Assembly: GCA_030147505.1 (NCBI GenBank)
Contig: JASBVG010000111.1
Span: 1 to 64,000 of the forward strand
From: Tardiphaga sp.
GTDB taxonomy: Bacteria > Pseudomonadota > Alphaproteobacteria > Rhizobiales > Xanthobacteraceae
Length of the DNA: 64,000 nucleotides
Direction: 5' to 3'
Shown here: piece after piece, positions 27,229 to 36,360 of the stretch
Numbering within the stretch: the stretch's first letter is position 1
How the letters are laid out: every line of letters begins with the position of its first letter
Program-made: the position numbers and the translations under genes
Notes under the pieces: model-generated
Databases searched by the model: none
Seen by the model: the letters and a program-made list of their open reading frames with translations, nothing else
Told to the model about the DNA's origin: nothing

Positions 27229-28305
27229 CTATGGCTTCTTGCCATGAAACACCTCGTTCACAGACTTGATCACGCCGGTATCTGACTCGGCATACCCCGG
27301 CAGCTTCGCCAGCGCATCGCGGAATTCGACCCCACGCAGCACGGTGAGAATGTGCTTCATCGGCTCCTGTTCCAGCAGCGTGGCGCGACAGACAAAGTAA
27401 TAATCCTCTGTCAGCAGCCGCACGAAATCGAGGCCGAACTGCCGTGCGGCCGCCTCGACGCCAAAGGCGACATCAGCCATGTCGCTCGCCACATAGGCCG
27501 CAACGGCGGCATGGGTGAACTCCACCTGTTCGTAGCCATTCACGCGTTCCGGCGCGATCTTGTGCCGATGCAGGATCTGGTCGAACAGCAGACCCGTGCC
27601 TGAATCCTGATCCCGATTGACGAAACGAATGGCCGGATTTACCAGCGCCTCCATCGAGGTGATGCGCAGTGGATTGCCCCGCTTCACCATCAATCCCATC
27701 TCGCGCGTTGCGAAGCCGATCACACGATGGATGCGATTGTCGAGCCAGTCCTTGCAGGCGTTGACGCTCTGTCTGCGTAACTCGCCACGCGGCAGGTGGA
27801 CAACGGCGAGATCGCAGGTGTCATGCGCCAGAGAGACCAGCGAGGTCTGATTGCCGACATAGCGGAGATCGATACTGACATCCGTTGCCGCATTCAGTAT
27901 CTCGCGCAATTTCGACACTGCGAAGCCATGGCTCGCATGCACGCGAATGATGGTGGGATGACCGGGCAGCAACTCCTTCAGTTCGGTGGCGAGCTCCTGC
28001 GCGAGATTTTCAAGCTGCGGACCAAGCCGCGCTTCCAGGCGTTCTCCGGCCCAGACCAGCTTTTCGCCGAACGCCGTGAGCCGCGTACCTTTACCCTTGC
28101 TGCGCTCGACCACCGGCGTGCCAAAAAAAGCCGACCAGTCGTTCACGAGGCTCCACGCGTGACGGTACGACATATGATGCAGGCTTGCCGCCACGGTGAT
28201 CTTTCCGGTCTCGCTGATGTCCTTGAGGAAGCTGAGCATCACCGCCGTCGGCTGCCGTGAGCCGGGCTTGCGAAAACGCCAGACGGTCTCGATGTCGATC
28301 CGCAT
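27229..28305 (-). CDS. ModE-type HTH regulator fused to a periplasmic-binding-protein-like domain
   Basis: A 358-residue regulator. The N-terminal winged helix (about 10-110) is of the ModE/LysR kind: LSFLKDISETGKITVAA then SYRHAWSLVNDWSAFFGTPV and RLTAFGEKLV. The C-terminal part (about 125-350) is a PBP-like ligand domain (IRVHASHGFAVSKLREIL, FVNRDQDSGTGLLFDQIL), as in COG1910 proteins linked to oxyanion or small-molecule binding. It is divergent from an aldehyde dehydrogenase gene over 129 bases containing an inverted repeat, so that gene is its likely target. The ligand is unknown; molybdate/tungstate-like anions or a substrate of the dehydrogenase are possibilities. GGGGAGG precedes the ATG. 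Confidence 0.87.
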   Translation of the reverse strand: MRIDIETVWRFRKPGSRQPTAVMLSFLKDISETGKITVAASLHHMSYRHAWSLVNDWSAFFGTPVVERSKGKGTRLTAFGEKLVWAGERLEARLGPQLENLAQELATELKELLPGHPTIIRVHASHGFAVSKLREILNAATDVSIDLRYVGNQTSLVSLAHDTCDLAVVHLPRGELRRQSVNACKDWLDNRIHRVIGFATREMGLMVKRGNPLRITSMEALVNPAIRFVNRDQDSGTGLLFDQILHRHKIAPERVNGYEQVEFTHAAVAAYVASDMADVAFGVEAAARQFGLDFVRLLTEDYYFVCRATLLEQEPMKHILTVLRGVEFRDALAKLPGYAESDTGVIKSVNEVFHGKKP

Positions 28306-28328
28306 CGCCTCCCCTCATCCATAAGCTG

Positions 28329-28352
28329 AGATATGTCCAAGACTTCATATCT
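28329..28352. promoter_or_regulatory. Candidate operator between the ModE/PBP regulator and aldehyde dehydrogenase
   Basis: Exact seven-base inverted arms AGATATG and CATATCT are separated by ten bases, a spacing of 17 between arm centres. It lies 24 bases before the regulator start and about 80 before the dehydrogenase. This is the place for a site at which the regulator controls both genes. Confidence 0.45.
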
Positions 28353-28434
28353 GCAGCCGTTCTTTGTCTCTCGTTATCATATTTACTGCCGTTGTCCCTC
28401 CTGATCCCATTGGCAGCAAATATGGGAAGGTTTC

Positions 28435-29913
28435 ATGCAGACGATCTCACATACCGAACTCACTTCCACCACCGAACTGCCGCGCAGGCGCCTCCTGATC
28501 GACGGGCAGCAGGTCGAGCCACTCTCCAGTCGCTATTTCGATGTCCTCAATCCCGCGACCGGTGAAATCATCGCCGTGGTTGCCGAGGCCGACGCCGCCG
28601 ACATCGATCGCGCCGTCATCTCGGCGCGCAAGGCCTTCGATGGCCCATGGGGCCGCATGCGCGCCGCCGATCGCGGCCTCGTGTTGCAGCGGCTGGCGCA
28701 ACTGCTCGAGGATCACGCCGAGGAACTGATCGCGCTGGAAAGCCTCGATGCCGGCAAGCCGCTGGCGGCCGTCAAGCGCCAGGATCTGCCGGCGGCCATC
28801 GATACGCTCCGCTACTATGCCGGCTGGGCCGACAAGATCAGCGGTCAGGTGATCCCGGCGCGCCCGGATGCGCTGACCTATACGGTGCGCGAACCGATCG
28901 GCGTGGTCGGCGCCATCGTGCCGTGGAATTTCCCGCTGATGATCGGCATGTGGAAGATCGCCCCGGCCCTCGCCTGCGGCTGCACCGTCGTGCTCAAGCC
29001 CGCAGAGATTACGCCGCTCTCCGCGCTGCGGATCGGAGAACTGGCGCTGGAGGCCGGCCTGCCGCCGGGCGCGCTCAATGTTGTGCCCGGCCACGGCAAG
29101 ATTGCCGGCCGCGCCATCGTCGATCACCCGGATATCGACAAGGTGACCTTCACCGGCTCACCTGCCGTAGGTCGCGAAATCCTGGCCGGCGCCGCGGGCA
29201 ATCTCAAGCGGGGCACACTCGAGCTTGGCGGAAAATCCGCGAATGTGATCTTCGGCGATGCCGATCTCGATGCCGCCACGAAGGCCGCCGCGTCCGGCAT
29301 CTTCTTTAATTCCGGACAGGTCTGTTCGGCAGGCTCCCGCGTACTCGCTCACGAGTCCGTCTACGATGAGGTGGTCGAACGTCTGGTCGCGCGAGCCCGC
29401 GCGATCAGGATCGGCGATCCGCGCGAAGCCGGCATCACGATGGGCCCGATCGTTTCGGAGGCCCAGATGAAGCGCGTGCTGGACTATGTCGATATCGGCC
29501 TCAGGGAAGGTGCGCTCCTCTCAACCGGAGGCGAACGGATCGGCGAACGCGGCTATTTCGTCGCTCCGACCGTCTTCGCCGATGTCGATCATGACATGCG
29601 CATCTCACAGGAGGAGATTTTCGGTCCGGTCGTCAGCGTGGTCCGCTTCAGCGACGAGGCGGATGCGATCCGCAAGGCCAATGGTACCAAATTCAGTCTC
29701 GCCGCCGGCGTCTGGAGCAAGGATATTGGCCGCGTCCAGCGTTTCGCCCAGCAGGCGAAGGCCGGCACGGTATGGATCAACACCTATGGCTATACCGATG
29801 TGCGGCTCCCCTGGGGCGGCTCCCGCGACTCCGGCTTCGGTCGCGAGCATGGCGACGCCGTGCTGGAAAACTTCACCGAGCCAAAAGCCGTCTGGATGAA
29901 TCTGAACGTCTGA
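28435..29913 (+). CDS. NAD(P)-dependent aldehyde dehydrogenase
   Basis: A 492-residue member of the aldehyde dehydrogenase superfamily, nearest in style to betaine-/gamma-aminobutyraldehyde dehydrogenases. Catalytic C297 lies in NSGQVCSAGSR, general base E263 in LELGGKS, and the cofactor motif FTGSPAVG is at 239-246. N-terminal PWNFPLM (163-169) carries the conserved Asn of the oxyanion hole. It oxidises an aldehyde to the acid; the actual substrate is unknown. The gene is divergent from the ModE/PBP regulator and followed by a glutamine amidotransferase and a second dehydrogenase, suggesting one amine or aldehyde catabolic unit. Confidence 0.94.
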   Translation: MQTISHTELTSTTELPRRRLLIDGQQVEPLSSRYFDVLNPATGEIIAVVAEADAADIDRAVISARKAFDGPWGRMRAADRGLVLQRLAQLLEDHAEELIALESLDAGKPLAAVKRQDLPAAIDTLRYYAGWADKISGQVIPARPDALTYTVREPIGVVGAIVPWNFPLMIGMWKIAPALACGCTVVLKPAEITPLSALRIGELALEAGLPPGALNVVPGHGKIAGRAIVDHPDIDKVTFTGSPAVGREILAGAAGNLKRGTLELGGKSANVIFGDADLDAATKAAASGIFFNSGQVCSAGSRVLAHESVYDEVVERLVARARAIRIGDPREAGITMGPIVSEAQMKRVLDYVDIGLREGALLSTGGERIGERGYFVAPTVFADVDHDMRISQEEIFGPVVSVVRFSDEADAIRKANGTKFSLAAGVWSKDIGRVQRFAQQAKAGTVWINTYGYTDVRLPWGGSRDSGFGREHGDAVLENFTEPKAVWMNLNV

Positions 29914-30013
29914 GGCAACAGCATCGCTACGGCACGCAAAAGCCAGTTGATCGATATATCCATACGGATATAACGTTGATGTGAAAAAACTGTTTTTTTG
30001 CGTGAGCCTTTCC

Positions 30014-30727
30014 ATGAAACGTCACCGGCGCTCTGCCGTCGCCGTGCGCCATGTGGCGTTTGAGGATCTCGGTCTGCTTTCGGCCGTGCTGGACCGTGCG
30101 GGCTGGGACGTCGCCTTCTGCGAGGCGGCCATAGACGATCTCGGCCATGCGTCGATCGAGAATGCCGACCTCCTGATCGTGCTCGGCGGCCCGATTGGCG
30201 TCTATGAGGCCGAGGCTTATCCATTCCTCACACAGGAAATCCAGCTGCTGGAGCGGCGCCTGAAGCAGGACCGGCCTACCCTCGGCATCTGCCTTGGCGC
30301 GCAATTGATCGCTCGCGCGCTGGGAGCCCGCGTCTATGCCGGCGGAACCAGGGAAATCGGCTGGGGTAGAGTTGCCCTGACGGACCAAGGTGCGACGTCC
30401 TGCCTTTCACCGCTTGCCGAGGATGGCGCCCATGTTCTGCATTGGCACGGCGATACCTTCGACCTTCCGAACGGCGCCATGCGGCTTGCTTCCAACGCAC
30501 ACTACGAGAACCAGGCATTTGCCTATGGTCGCAATGCTCTCGCGCTGCAATTCCATCTCGAAGCCGATCCGCGGCAACTCGAGGAATGGTATGTCGGCCA
30601 TGCCGTCGAACTATCGGCAGCCGGCATACCAGTTACAGATCTGCGCCTAGCAACTGCAGCGGTCGCGCCGCAGTTACAGGATCGAGCAAGTCGCATCTTC
30701 GGGCGATGGATCCACACACTGGATTGA
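30014..30727 (+). CDS. Class I glutamine amidotransferase, GMP-synthase-like
   Basis: About 237 residues. The triad of class I amidotransferases is present: nucleophile C93 in L-G-I-C-L-G-A-Q-L, H181 and E183 in LQFHLEAD. This stand-alone GATase1 family (COG0518) resembles the GMP synthase glutaminase domain but has no synthetase partner next to it. It may release ammonia from glutamine or hydrolyse a gamma-glutamyl compound; with two aldehyde dehydrogenases beside it, a role in polyamine-type breakdown is conceivable but unproven. The ATG giving MKRHRRSAVAVRH is preferred to a GTG eleven codons upstream, whose extra residues are not family-like; neither start has a strong ribosome site. Confidence 0.87.
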   Translation: MKRHRRSAVAVRHVAFEDLGLLSAVLDRAGWDVAFCEAAIDDLGHASIENADLLIVLGGPIGVYEAEAYPFLTQEIQLLERRLKQDRPTLGICLGAQLIARALGARVYAGGTREIGWGRVALTDQGATSCLSPLAEDGAHVLHWHGDTFDLPNGAMRLASNAHYENQAFAYGRNALALQFHLEADPRQLEEWYVGHAVELSAAGIPVTDLRLATAAVAPQLQDRASRIFGRWIHTLD

Positions 30728-30878
30728 ATGAGTCCAGACACCAATTCACGCTCGTGAATTGCGTGCGTAGACCTCCCATGCAGCCCGGCGCATGTTCCCC
30801 AGCTTTACCCGTGTCGCGGAAACGATATATTCCGCGCGCCACAACGGCAGAACAATTCAATTCCCCGGGAGGATCATC

Positions 30879-32372
30879 ATGGGCTTGATGCAGCCAATCT
30901 CCGCCACCTCGCACCCGTATGCGAACGGCTCCTACAAGCAGATGCTGATCGACGGCAAATGGGTCGATGCGCAGTCGGGCAAGAAGTTCGAGACGCACAA
31001 TCCCGCCACCGGAGAACTGCTCGCCACCGTCGCTGAAGGCGATGCAAAGGATATCGATCTCGCTGTCGCCGCCGCACGTCGCGCCTTTGAAGGTCCGTGG
31101 AGCAAGGCCAAGCCGTTCGAGCGCCAGGCGCTATTGCTGAAATTCGCCGACCTCGTCGAAAAGCATTTTGACGAACTGGCACTGCTCGACACGCTCGACA
31201 TGGGTGCGCCGGTCAGCCGCACCTTCGCAGGCAAGCAGCGCATCCTTGGCATGCTGCGCTTCTATGCCGGCCAGGCCACGCTGATCTATGGCGAGACCAT
31301 TGAGAACTCGCTGCCGGGCCAGATCTTCTCCTACACGCTGAAGGAGCCGGTCGGCGTCGTCGGCGCCATCATTCCGTGGAATTCGCCGCTGTCGGCCAGC
31401 GTCTGGAAGATCGGCCCGGCCATCGCCACCGGCTGCACCGTGGTGCTGAAGCCGGCCGAAGAAGCGCCACTGACCTCGCTGCGCCTCGGCGAACTCGCCC
31501 TCGAAGCCGGCTTCCCGGCAGGCGTGATCAACGTCGTCCCCGGCTATGGCGAGACCGCAGGCGCGGCGCTTGCCTCGCATCAGGACGTCAACAAGGTCGC
31601 CTTCACCGGTTCGCATTTCACCGGCCAGTCGATCATCCGCGCCTCGGCCGGTAACCTCAAGCGCGTGTCGCTGGAGCTCGGCGGCAAGTCGCCGAACATC
31701 GTGTTTGCCGATGCCGACCTCGACGCCGCCGTTCCCGGCGCCGCCATGGCGGTGTTCGCGAATTCCGGCCAGATCTGCAGCGCCGGCACCCGCCTTTTCG
31801 TCGAGAAGAAAATCTATAACGAGTTCGTCGGCAAGGTCGCCGAATTCGCCAAGAAGCTGAAGGTCGGCAATGGCGTCGATCCCTCGATCCAGCTCGGGCC
31901 GCTGATCTCCAAGGAGCAGTTCGACCGCGTCTCGGGCTATCTGACCACCGGCGCCGGCGAAGGCGCAAAGGCGCTCGCCGGTGGCGGTCTCATGACCGAT
32001 GGCGATCTCTCCAAGGGCTTCTTCGTACAGCCCACGGTGTTCGCTGACGTGCAGGACGGCATGAAGATCGCGCAGGAAGAAATCTTCGGCCCGGTGATCT
32101 CTGCCATTGCCTTCGAGGAGATGGACGACCTCGTGCAGCGCGCCAACAACACCATGTTCGGCCTCGGCAGCGGTGTCTGGACCAAGGACGTCAGCAAGGC
32201 TCACCGCCTCGCCAAGGCCCTGCAGGCCGGCTCGGTGTGGATCAACTGCTATCAGGCGATGGATCCGGCAGTGCCGTTCGGCGGCTACAAGATGAGCGGC
32301 TACGGCCGCGAATCCGGCGTCCACCACATCGACGAATATCTCAACGTCAAGTCGGTCTGGATCAACACCTGA
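30879..32372 (+). CDS. Second NAD(P)-dependent aldehyde dehydrogenase
   Basis: A 497-residue aldehyde dehydrogenase, only moderately similar to the one at 28435. Catalytic C300 is in NSGQICSAGTR, E266 in LELGGKS, cofactor motif FTGSHFTG at 242-249, and PWNSP at 166-170 contains the oxyanion-hole Asn. The end AMDPAVPFGGYKMSGYGRE is typical of phenylacetaldehyde / betaine-aldehyde types. The ATG has GGGAGG six bases upstream; the frame extends 29 codons further without support. A strong terminator follows, shared with the convergent acyl-CoA synthetase gene. Confidence 0.94.
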   Translation: MGLMQPISATSHPYANGSYKQMLIDGKWVDAQSGKKFETHNPATGELLATVAEGDAKDIDLAVAAARRAFEGPWSKAKPFERQALLLKFADLVEKHFDELALLDTLDMGAPVSRTFAGKQRILGMLRFYAGQATLIYGETIENSLPGQIFSYTLKEPVGVVGAIIPWNSPLSASVWKIGPAIATGCTVVLKPAEEAPLTSLRLGELALEAGFPAGVINVVPGYGETAGAALASHQDVNKVAFTGSHFTGQSIIRASAGNLKRVSLELGGKSPNIVFADADLDAAVPGAAMAVFANSGQICSAGTRLFVEKKIYNEFVGKVAEFAKKLKVGNGVDPSIQLGPLISKEQFDRVSGYLTTGAGEGAKALAGGGLMTDGDLSKGFFVQPTVFADVQDGMKIAQEEIFGPVISAIAFEEMDDLVQRANNTMFGLGSGVWTKDVSKAHRLAKALQAGSVWINCYQAMDPAVPFGGYKMSGYGRESGVHHIDEYLNVKSVWINT

Positions 32373-32394
32373 TCCTGCCGCTTTTGGAGAAAGC

Positions 32395-32427
32395 AAAGAC
32401 GCGAGGTGATGAGCCTCGCGTCTTTTT
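32395..32427. terminator. Bidirectional Rho-independent terminator
   Basis: AAAGACGCGAGG pairs with CCTCGCGTCTTT around TGATGAG. T-runs flank it on both strands, and it lies between the convergent aldehyde dehydrogenase and acyl-CoA synthetase genes. Confidence 0.9.
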
Positions 32428-32447
32428 TCCTGTCCGTATCAACAGCC

Positions 32448-33965
32448 TCAAGGCGCAGTCGGCGCTCCGTACTGATCGCGCAATTTGCGCTTGAAGATCT
32501 TGCCGGTCGACTCGCGCGGCAGTGCATCGTGGAAATGAATTGCCTTCGGCACTTTAAAATTCGCCAAGCGCTGCTTCAGATAGGCCTGGATATCCGCAGA
32601 AGATATCGTTGCACCATCTTCACGCTCGACGCACCCAACCAGCCGCTCGCCAAATTCATCATCCGGCACGCCGAATACCGCGCAATCGCGCACGCCATCC
32701 ATACCAATCAGCGTGCTCTCGATCTCCGCCGGATAGATGTTGACGCCGCCGGAGATCACCATGTCGCGCTTGCGATCGCACATGAAGAGGTACCCGTCCT
32801 CATCGAGATAACCGACATCGCCGACGCTGATGAGACCGTCACGCCCCGCCTCGGCGCGCGCGTCCGGGCGCCCCTGATAGTCGAAATCCGGCACCGAGGT
32901 CTGGCGCATATAGATTTCACCGGGCTCGCCGACATCGCACAAGGTGCCATCCGGACGATAGATGCGCACGACGCCGCCTTCGATCGTGCGTCCCACGGTG
33001 CCGGGCTTCTTCAGCGCTTCCTCGGAAGAATGCCAGATCGGCACCCCAGTCTCGGTGGAGCCGAGATACTCGTTGATCACCGGCCCCCACCATTTGATCA
33101 TCGCGTGCTTCACATGCACCGGGCACGGCGCTGCGCCGTGAATGATATTGCGCAACGACGACAGATCATAGCGCGACTTCACCTCGTCCGGCAGGCGCAA
33201 GAGGCGCACGAACATGGTCGGCACCATATGCATATTGGTGACGCGATGCTGTTCGATCAGCTGCAACAGGTCTTCCGGATCGAAGCGCGGTTCCAGCACG
33301 ATGGTGCTGCCGTGGCGGAAGGCCATCATCCCGTAGGAGCTGGGAGCCGAGTGATACATCGGCCCGTTCATCATCACGACCTGATCCTCGTTCGGCTTCA
33401 GCCCATAGGCGATGCCGCCGACGCGCTCGGAGGCAGTCGCCTGTTCCGGCGTCATCGCGGCGCGTTTCACGCCCTTCGGACGGCCGGTGGTGCCGGATGT
33501 GTAGAACATGGTCAGCGCGCGTTTCGGCACATTCTCCATCGGCGCGTGGCGCTCGCGCCAGCTATCGAAATCGGTGCGCCCCGCGCGCACATCGGTCGCC
33601 GCCGCCGGCACGCCGTAGGCCTCCGCTATCTCCGGTGGCGTGCGCACGATCAGGATGGGGAAGTCCGCGGGCAGACTGTCCTCGATCTGCGGCAGCAGGT
33701 CGGCATGGCAGACCAGCAGCCTGGCGCCGCTGTCGGCGAGGATGTAACTCACCTCCTCGCCCTTCAGGTGCCAGTTGATCGGCACCACCCGCGCGCCCAG
33801 CACGCCCGCACCGAAAGCGGTCTCGAACAGTGCAAAGTCGTTACGCAGCATCATGGCGACCGGCACATCGGCGCCAACCCCGAGCTCCCTGAAACCGCTC
33901 GCCACCTTGGCAATACGGTTCATGATGTCCGGATAGCTGATGGTTCGATCGCCGCTGATGATCAT
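32448..33965 (-). CDS. AMP-forming acyl-CoA synthetase
   Basis: A 505-residue enzyme of the ANL superfamily that activates a carboxylic acid with ATP and loads it onto CoA. The P-loop-like motif T-S-G-T-T-G-R-P-K-G is at about 156-165, the adenylate motif Y-L-G-S-T-E-T near 299-305, D-V-G-Y-L-D-E-D near 388, and the catalytic Lys is in STGKIFKRKL close to the C-terminus. Substrate (fatty, aromatic or branched acid) cannot be told. It is downstream of a Leu/Ile/Val-type solute-binding protein on the same strand, about 80 bases away, suggesting uptake and activation of the same acid. Confidence 0.92.
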   Translation of the reverse strand: MIISGDRTISYPDIMNRIAKVASGFRELGVGADVPVAMMLRNDFALFETAFGAGVLGARVVPINWHLKGEEVSYILADSGARLLVCHADLLPQIEDSLPADFPILIVRTPPEIAEAYGVPAAATDVRAGRTDFDSWRERHAPMENVPKRALTMFYTSGTTGRPKGVKRAAMTPEQATASERVGGIAYGLKPNEDQVVMMNGPMYHSAPSSYGMMAFRHGSTIVLEPRFDPEDLLQLIEQHRVTNMHMVPTMFVRLLRLPDEVKSRYDLSSLRNIIHGAAPCPVHVKHAMIKWWGPVINEYLGSTETGVPIWHSSEEALKKPGTVGRTIEGGVVRIYRPDGTLCDVGEPGEIYMRQTSVPDFDYQGRPDARAEAGRDGLISVGDVGYLDEDGYLFMCDRKRDMVISGGVNIYPAEIESTLIGMDGVRDCAVFGVPDDEFGERLVGCVEREDGATISSADIQAYLKQRLANFKVPKAIHFHDALPRESTGKIFKRKLRDQYGAPTAP

Positions 33966-34045
33966 GGTCCGCCCTTGTCTCTTTTCTCACGTCGATCGGA
34001 GTCGATGCCGGCTCCGATCTGTTTCCGATGTGATGGCACAGAAGC

Positions 34046-35239
34046 TCACTGGTCGTCGAGCAACTCGCCAAAGCCTTCCCAGTTTTTCCCGTTGAAGCGA
34101 CGCAACCGCAATTGCTGGAACGACAGATAGTCATCCTTGCTGGTGGAGACCGTGACACCGGCGAGAAGCAATGGCAGCTTGACGTCCTTGAGCGAGGTCG
34201 CCTGGCGCAGGATGTTTTCGCGGCTGATGTCGTTGCCGCAGGCCTTGAGGATATGCGCAATCAGATGGGCATTGAGAAAGCCCGTCGCATAATTGGTGTT
34301 GCGGGCATCCGCCGAGGGCAGGCTCTCTTTCATGAAGGCGAAATAGGCCTTTACGTCCTCATCCTTTGCCCACTGCTCGTCATTGATGTCCTTCTGGTAG
34401 CTCGACGTGATCAGGCCCGTCGCATTGTCGAGACCCGCCGGCTCCAGGAAGGTGATGGACGAGGCCGAAGTGGGAACGAACATCAGGTCCGGCTTCCAGC
34501 CGATCTCGGCGACGCCCTTGATCATCTGCGACGAGAATTTCCCGACCACCGCACCGAACAGGACATTGGCGCCGGACGCCTTCAGTGCCGCGAGCTGCGA
34601 CGAAATGGTCGGCGACGAGCTCTCATAGGTGACCTCCGAGACGATCATCCTGGCAGCCTTGTCGCCGAGGCCGCGCTTGAAGCCGGCGATATAATCTTTT
34701 CCGAAATCGTCGTTCTGCGCGAGGATAGCGATTTTGGCGTCGGGCTTGGTGCTCAGGATGTGCTTGGCATAGACCACGCCTTCGGACTCATAGGCTGCCA
34801 TGCCCGGCATCGTCCATGGATAGGCCTTCGGGTCCGCCCATTTGGTGGCGCCTGACAGAACGAAGAGCTGCGGGATCTTCTTGCTGTTGAGATAGCGATG
34901 CACGGCATTGTTGGTGGCGGTGCCGAGCGTGCCGAACATCAGCAGGACCTCGTCCTGTTCCACCAGCTTGCGGGTCTGTTCCACCGTCTTCGGTGGCGAA
35001 TAGGCATCGTCGAGGCTGATAAACTTGACCTTGCGCCCGTTGATGCCGCCTTCGGCATTGAGCTTGTTGAAATAGGCTTCCTGGGCACGGCCGATCACCC
35101 CGAAGCCGGAGAGCGGCCCGCTATACGGCAGTGTCTGTCCGATCCTGATTTCGTCGGTATTGGCCCTGGCAACCTCTGCCGCACCGAACCCGAGCGACAG
35201 AACGCAGATGCCAAGCACTTTCAACATGGCTTTCGTCAT
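34046..35239 (-). CDS. ABC-transporter substrate-binding protein (Leu/Ile/Val or aromatic-acid type)
   Basis: A 397-residue periplasmic type I binding protein (Peripla_BP_6). A signal peptide spans about 1-27 (LKVLGICVLSLGFGAAEVARA). The mature start EIRIGQTLPYSGPLSGFGVI and the loop ALKASGANVLFGAVVG are characteristic. In rhizobia such proteins bind branched-chain amino acids, amides, or aromatic and aliphatic acids. Its neighbours, an acyl-CoA synthetase and a nitronate monooxygenase, favour a carboxylic-acid substrate. No permease or ATPase genes are beside it, so it must share a transporter encoded elsewhere. Confidence 0.92.
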   Translation of the reverse strand: MTKAMLKVLGICVLSLGFGAAEVARANTDEIRIGQTLPYSGPLSGFGVIGRAQEAYFNKLNAEGGINGRKVKFISLDDAYSPPKTVEQTRKLVEQDEVLLMFGTLGTATNNAVHRYLNSKKIPQLFVLSGATKWADPKAYPWTMPGMAAYESEGVVYAKHILSTKPDAKIAILAQNDDFGKDYIAGFKRGLGDKAARMIVSEVTYESSSPTISSQLAALKASGANVLFGAVVGKFSSQMIKGVAEIGWKPDLMFVPTSASSITFLEPAGLDNATGLITSSYQKDINDEQWAKDEDVKAYFAFMKESLPSADARNTNYATGFLNAHLIAHILKACGNDISRENILRQATSLKDVKLPLLLAGVTVSTSKDDYLSFQQLRLRRFNGKNWEGFGELLDDQ

Positions 35240-35277
35240 GGTGGTTGTCCTCCCCTGTTGTTTTTGATCTACCGCGC

Positions 35278-36252
35278 TTATGCGCGTGCGCGTCTCGCGA
35301 AGTCGCTGGTCGCCTCCTGATATTCGCGCTGCAGGCGCTCGACCAGTTCGGCGACCCGAGGCACGTCATGGATCTGGCCGATGCCCTGGCCGCAGCCCCA
35401 GATGTCACGCCAGGCCTTGGCCTTGGTGTTGCCGCCGGAGCCGAAATTCATCTTGGTCTTGTCCGCGACCGGAAGATTATCGGGATCGAGGCCCGCTGCC
35501 GCGATAGAGGGCCCGAGATAGTTGCCGTGAACGCCGGTGAACAGATTGGTGTAGACCGTGTCATGCGCGGCATATTCGGTCAGCGCCTGCTTGTAGGCAG
35601 CGTCCGCATTGGCTTCCTGCGTCGCGATGAAGCGCGTGCCCATGTAAGCGAGGTCCGCGCCGAGCGCGAGCGCCGAGGCGATGCCATAGCCGTCGGAGAT
35701 CGCGCCTGACAGCAGCACTGTGCCCTTGAACCATTGCTTCACTTCACGCACCAGCGCGAAGGGCGACAATGTGCCTGCATGGCCGCCGGCACCGGCGCAG
35801 ACCAGGATAAGGCCATCGACGCCCTGCTCCGCCGCCTTGCGCGCATGCTTGACGTTGATGACGTCGTGAAACACCACGCCGCCATAGGAATGCGCGGCCT
35901 CGACGATTTCAGCGGGCGGGCGAAGCGACGTGATGATGATCGGAACCTTGTGCTTCACACAGGTCTCCATGTCCTTCATCAGCCGGTCGTTCGAGGCGTG
36001 GCAGATCTGGTTCACCGCAAAGGGCGCGACTTTCCTGTCGGGGTTCTGTGCCTTGTATTCGGCGAGCTCGGCCTGAATACGGGTGAGCCACTGGTCGAGC
36101 ACCTCGACCGGTCGCGCATTGAGGGCGGGAAACGAACCGACCACACCGGCCTTGCATTGCGCGATGACGAGTTCGGGGCCGGAGACGATGAACAGCGGCG
36201 AACCCAGCACCGGAAGTTCAAGGGTTCCCTGGAGAGCCTTGGGCAGCGACAT
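35278..36252 (-). CDS. Nitronate monooxygenase (2-nitropropane dioxygenase family)
   Basis: A 324-residue FMN-dependent TIM-barrel enzyme. It shows the opening LPVLGSPLFIVSGPELV, the FMN-phosphate motif GLILVCAGAGGHAG, the stretch VLLSGAISDGYGIASALALGADLAYMGTRFIATQEA and the conserved H-D in VVFHDVINVKHA. Members oxidise alkyl nitronates; many are annotated by fold only and may instead be enoyl reductases (FabK-like). GAGGAAA lies before the chosen ATG. It is the first gene of a likely operon with the binding protein and acyl-CoA synthetase, divergent from the LysR gene. Confidence 0.9.
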   Translation of the reverse strand: MSLPKALQGTLELPVLGSPLFIVSGPELVIAQCKAGVVGSFPALNARPVEVLDQWLTRIQAELAEYKAQNPDRKVAPFAVNQICHASNDRLMKDMETCVKHKVPIIITSLRPPAEIVEAAHSYGGVVFHDVINVKHARKAAEQGVDGLILVCAGAGGHAGTLSPFALVREVKQWFKGTVLLSGAISDGYGIASALALGADLAYMGTRFIATQEANADAAYKQALTEYAAHDTVYTNLFTGVHGNYLGPSIAAAGLDPDNLPVADKTKMNFGSGGNTKAKAWRDIWGCGQGIGQIHDVPRVAELVERLQREYQEATSDFARRARA

Positions 36253-36360
36253 GAGACGTTTCCTCGTGTTCTTATCTCCCAACTATAGGCCTTGACCTCG
36301 ACGCGGTGTTGTTCGAGTTTGAACAATGCGATCTCCGAATATGTTCACACGGATCGGGTT

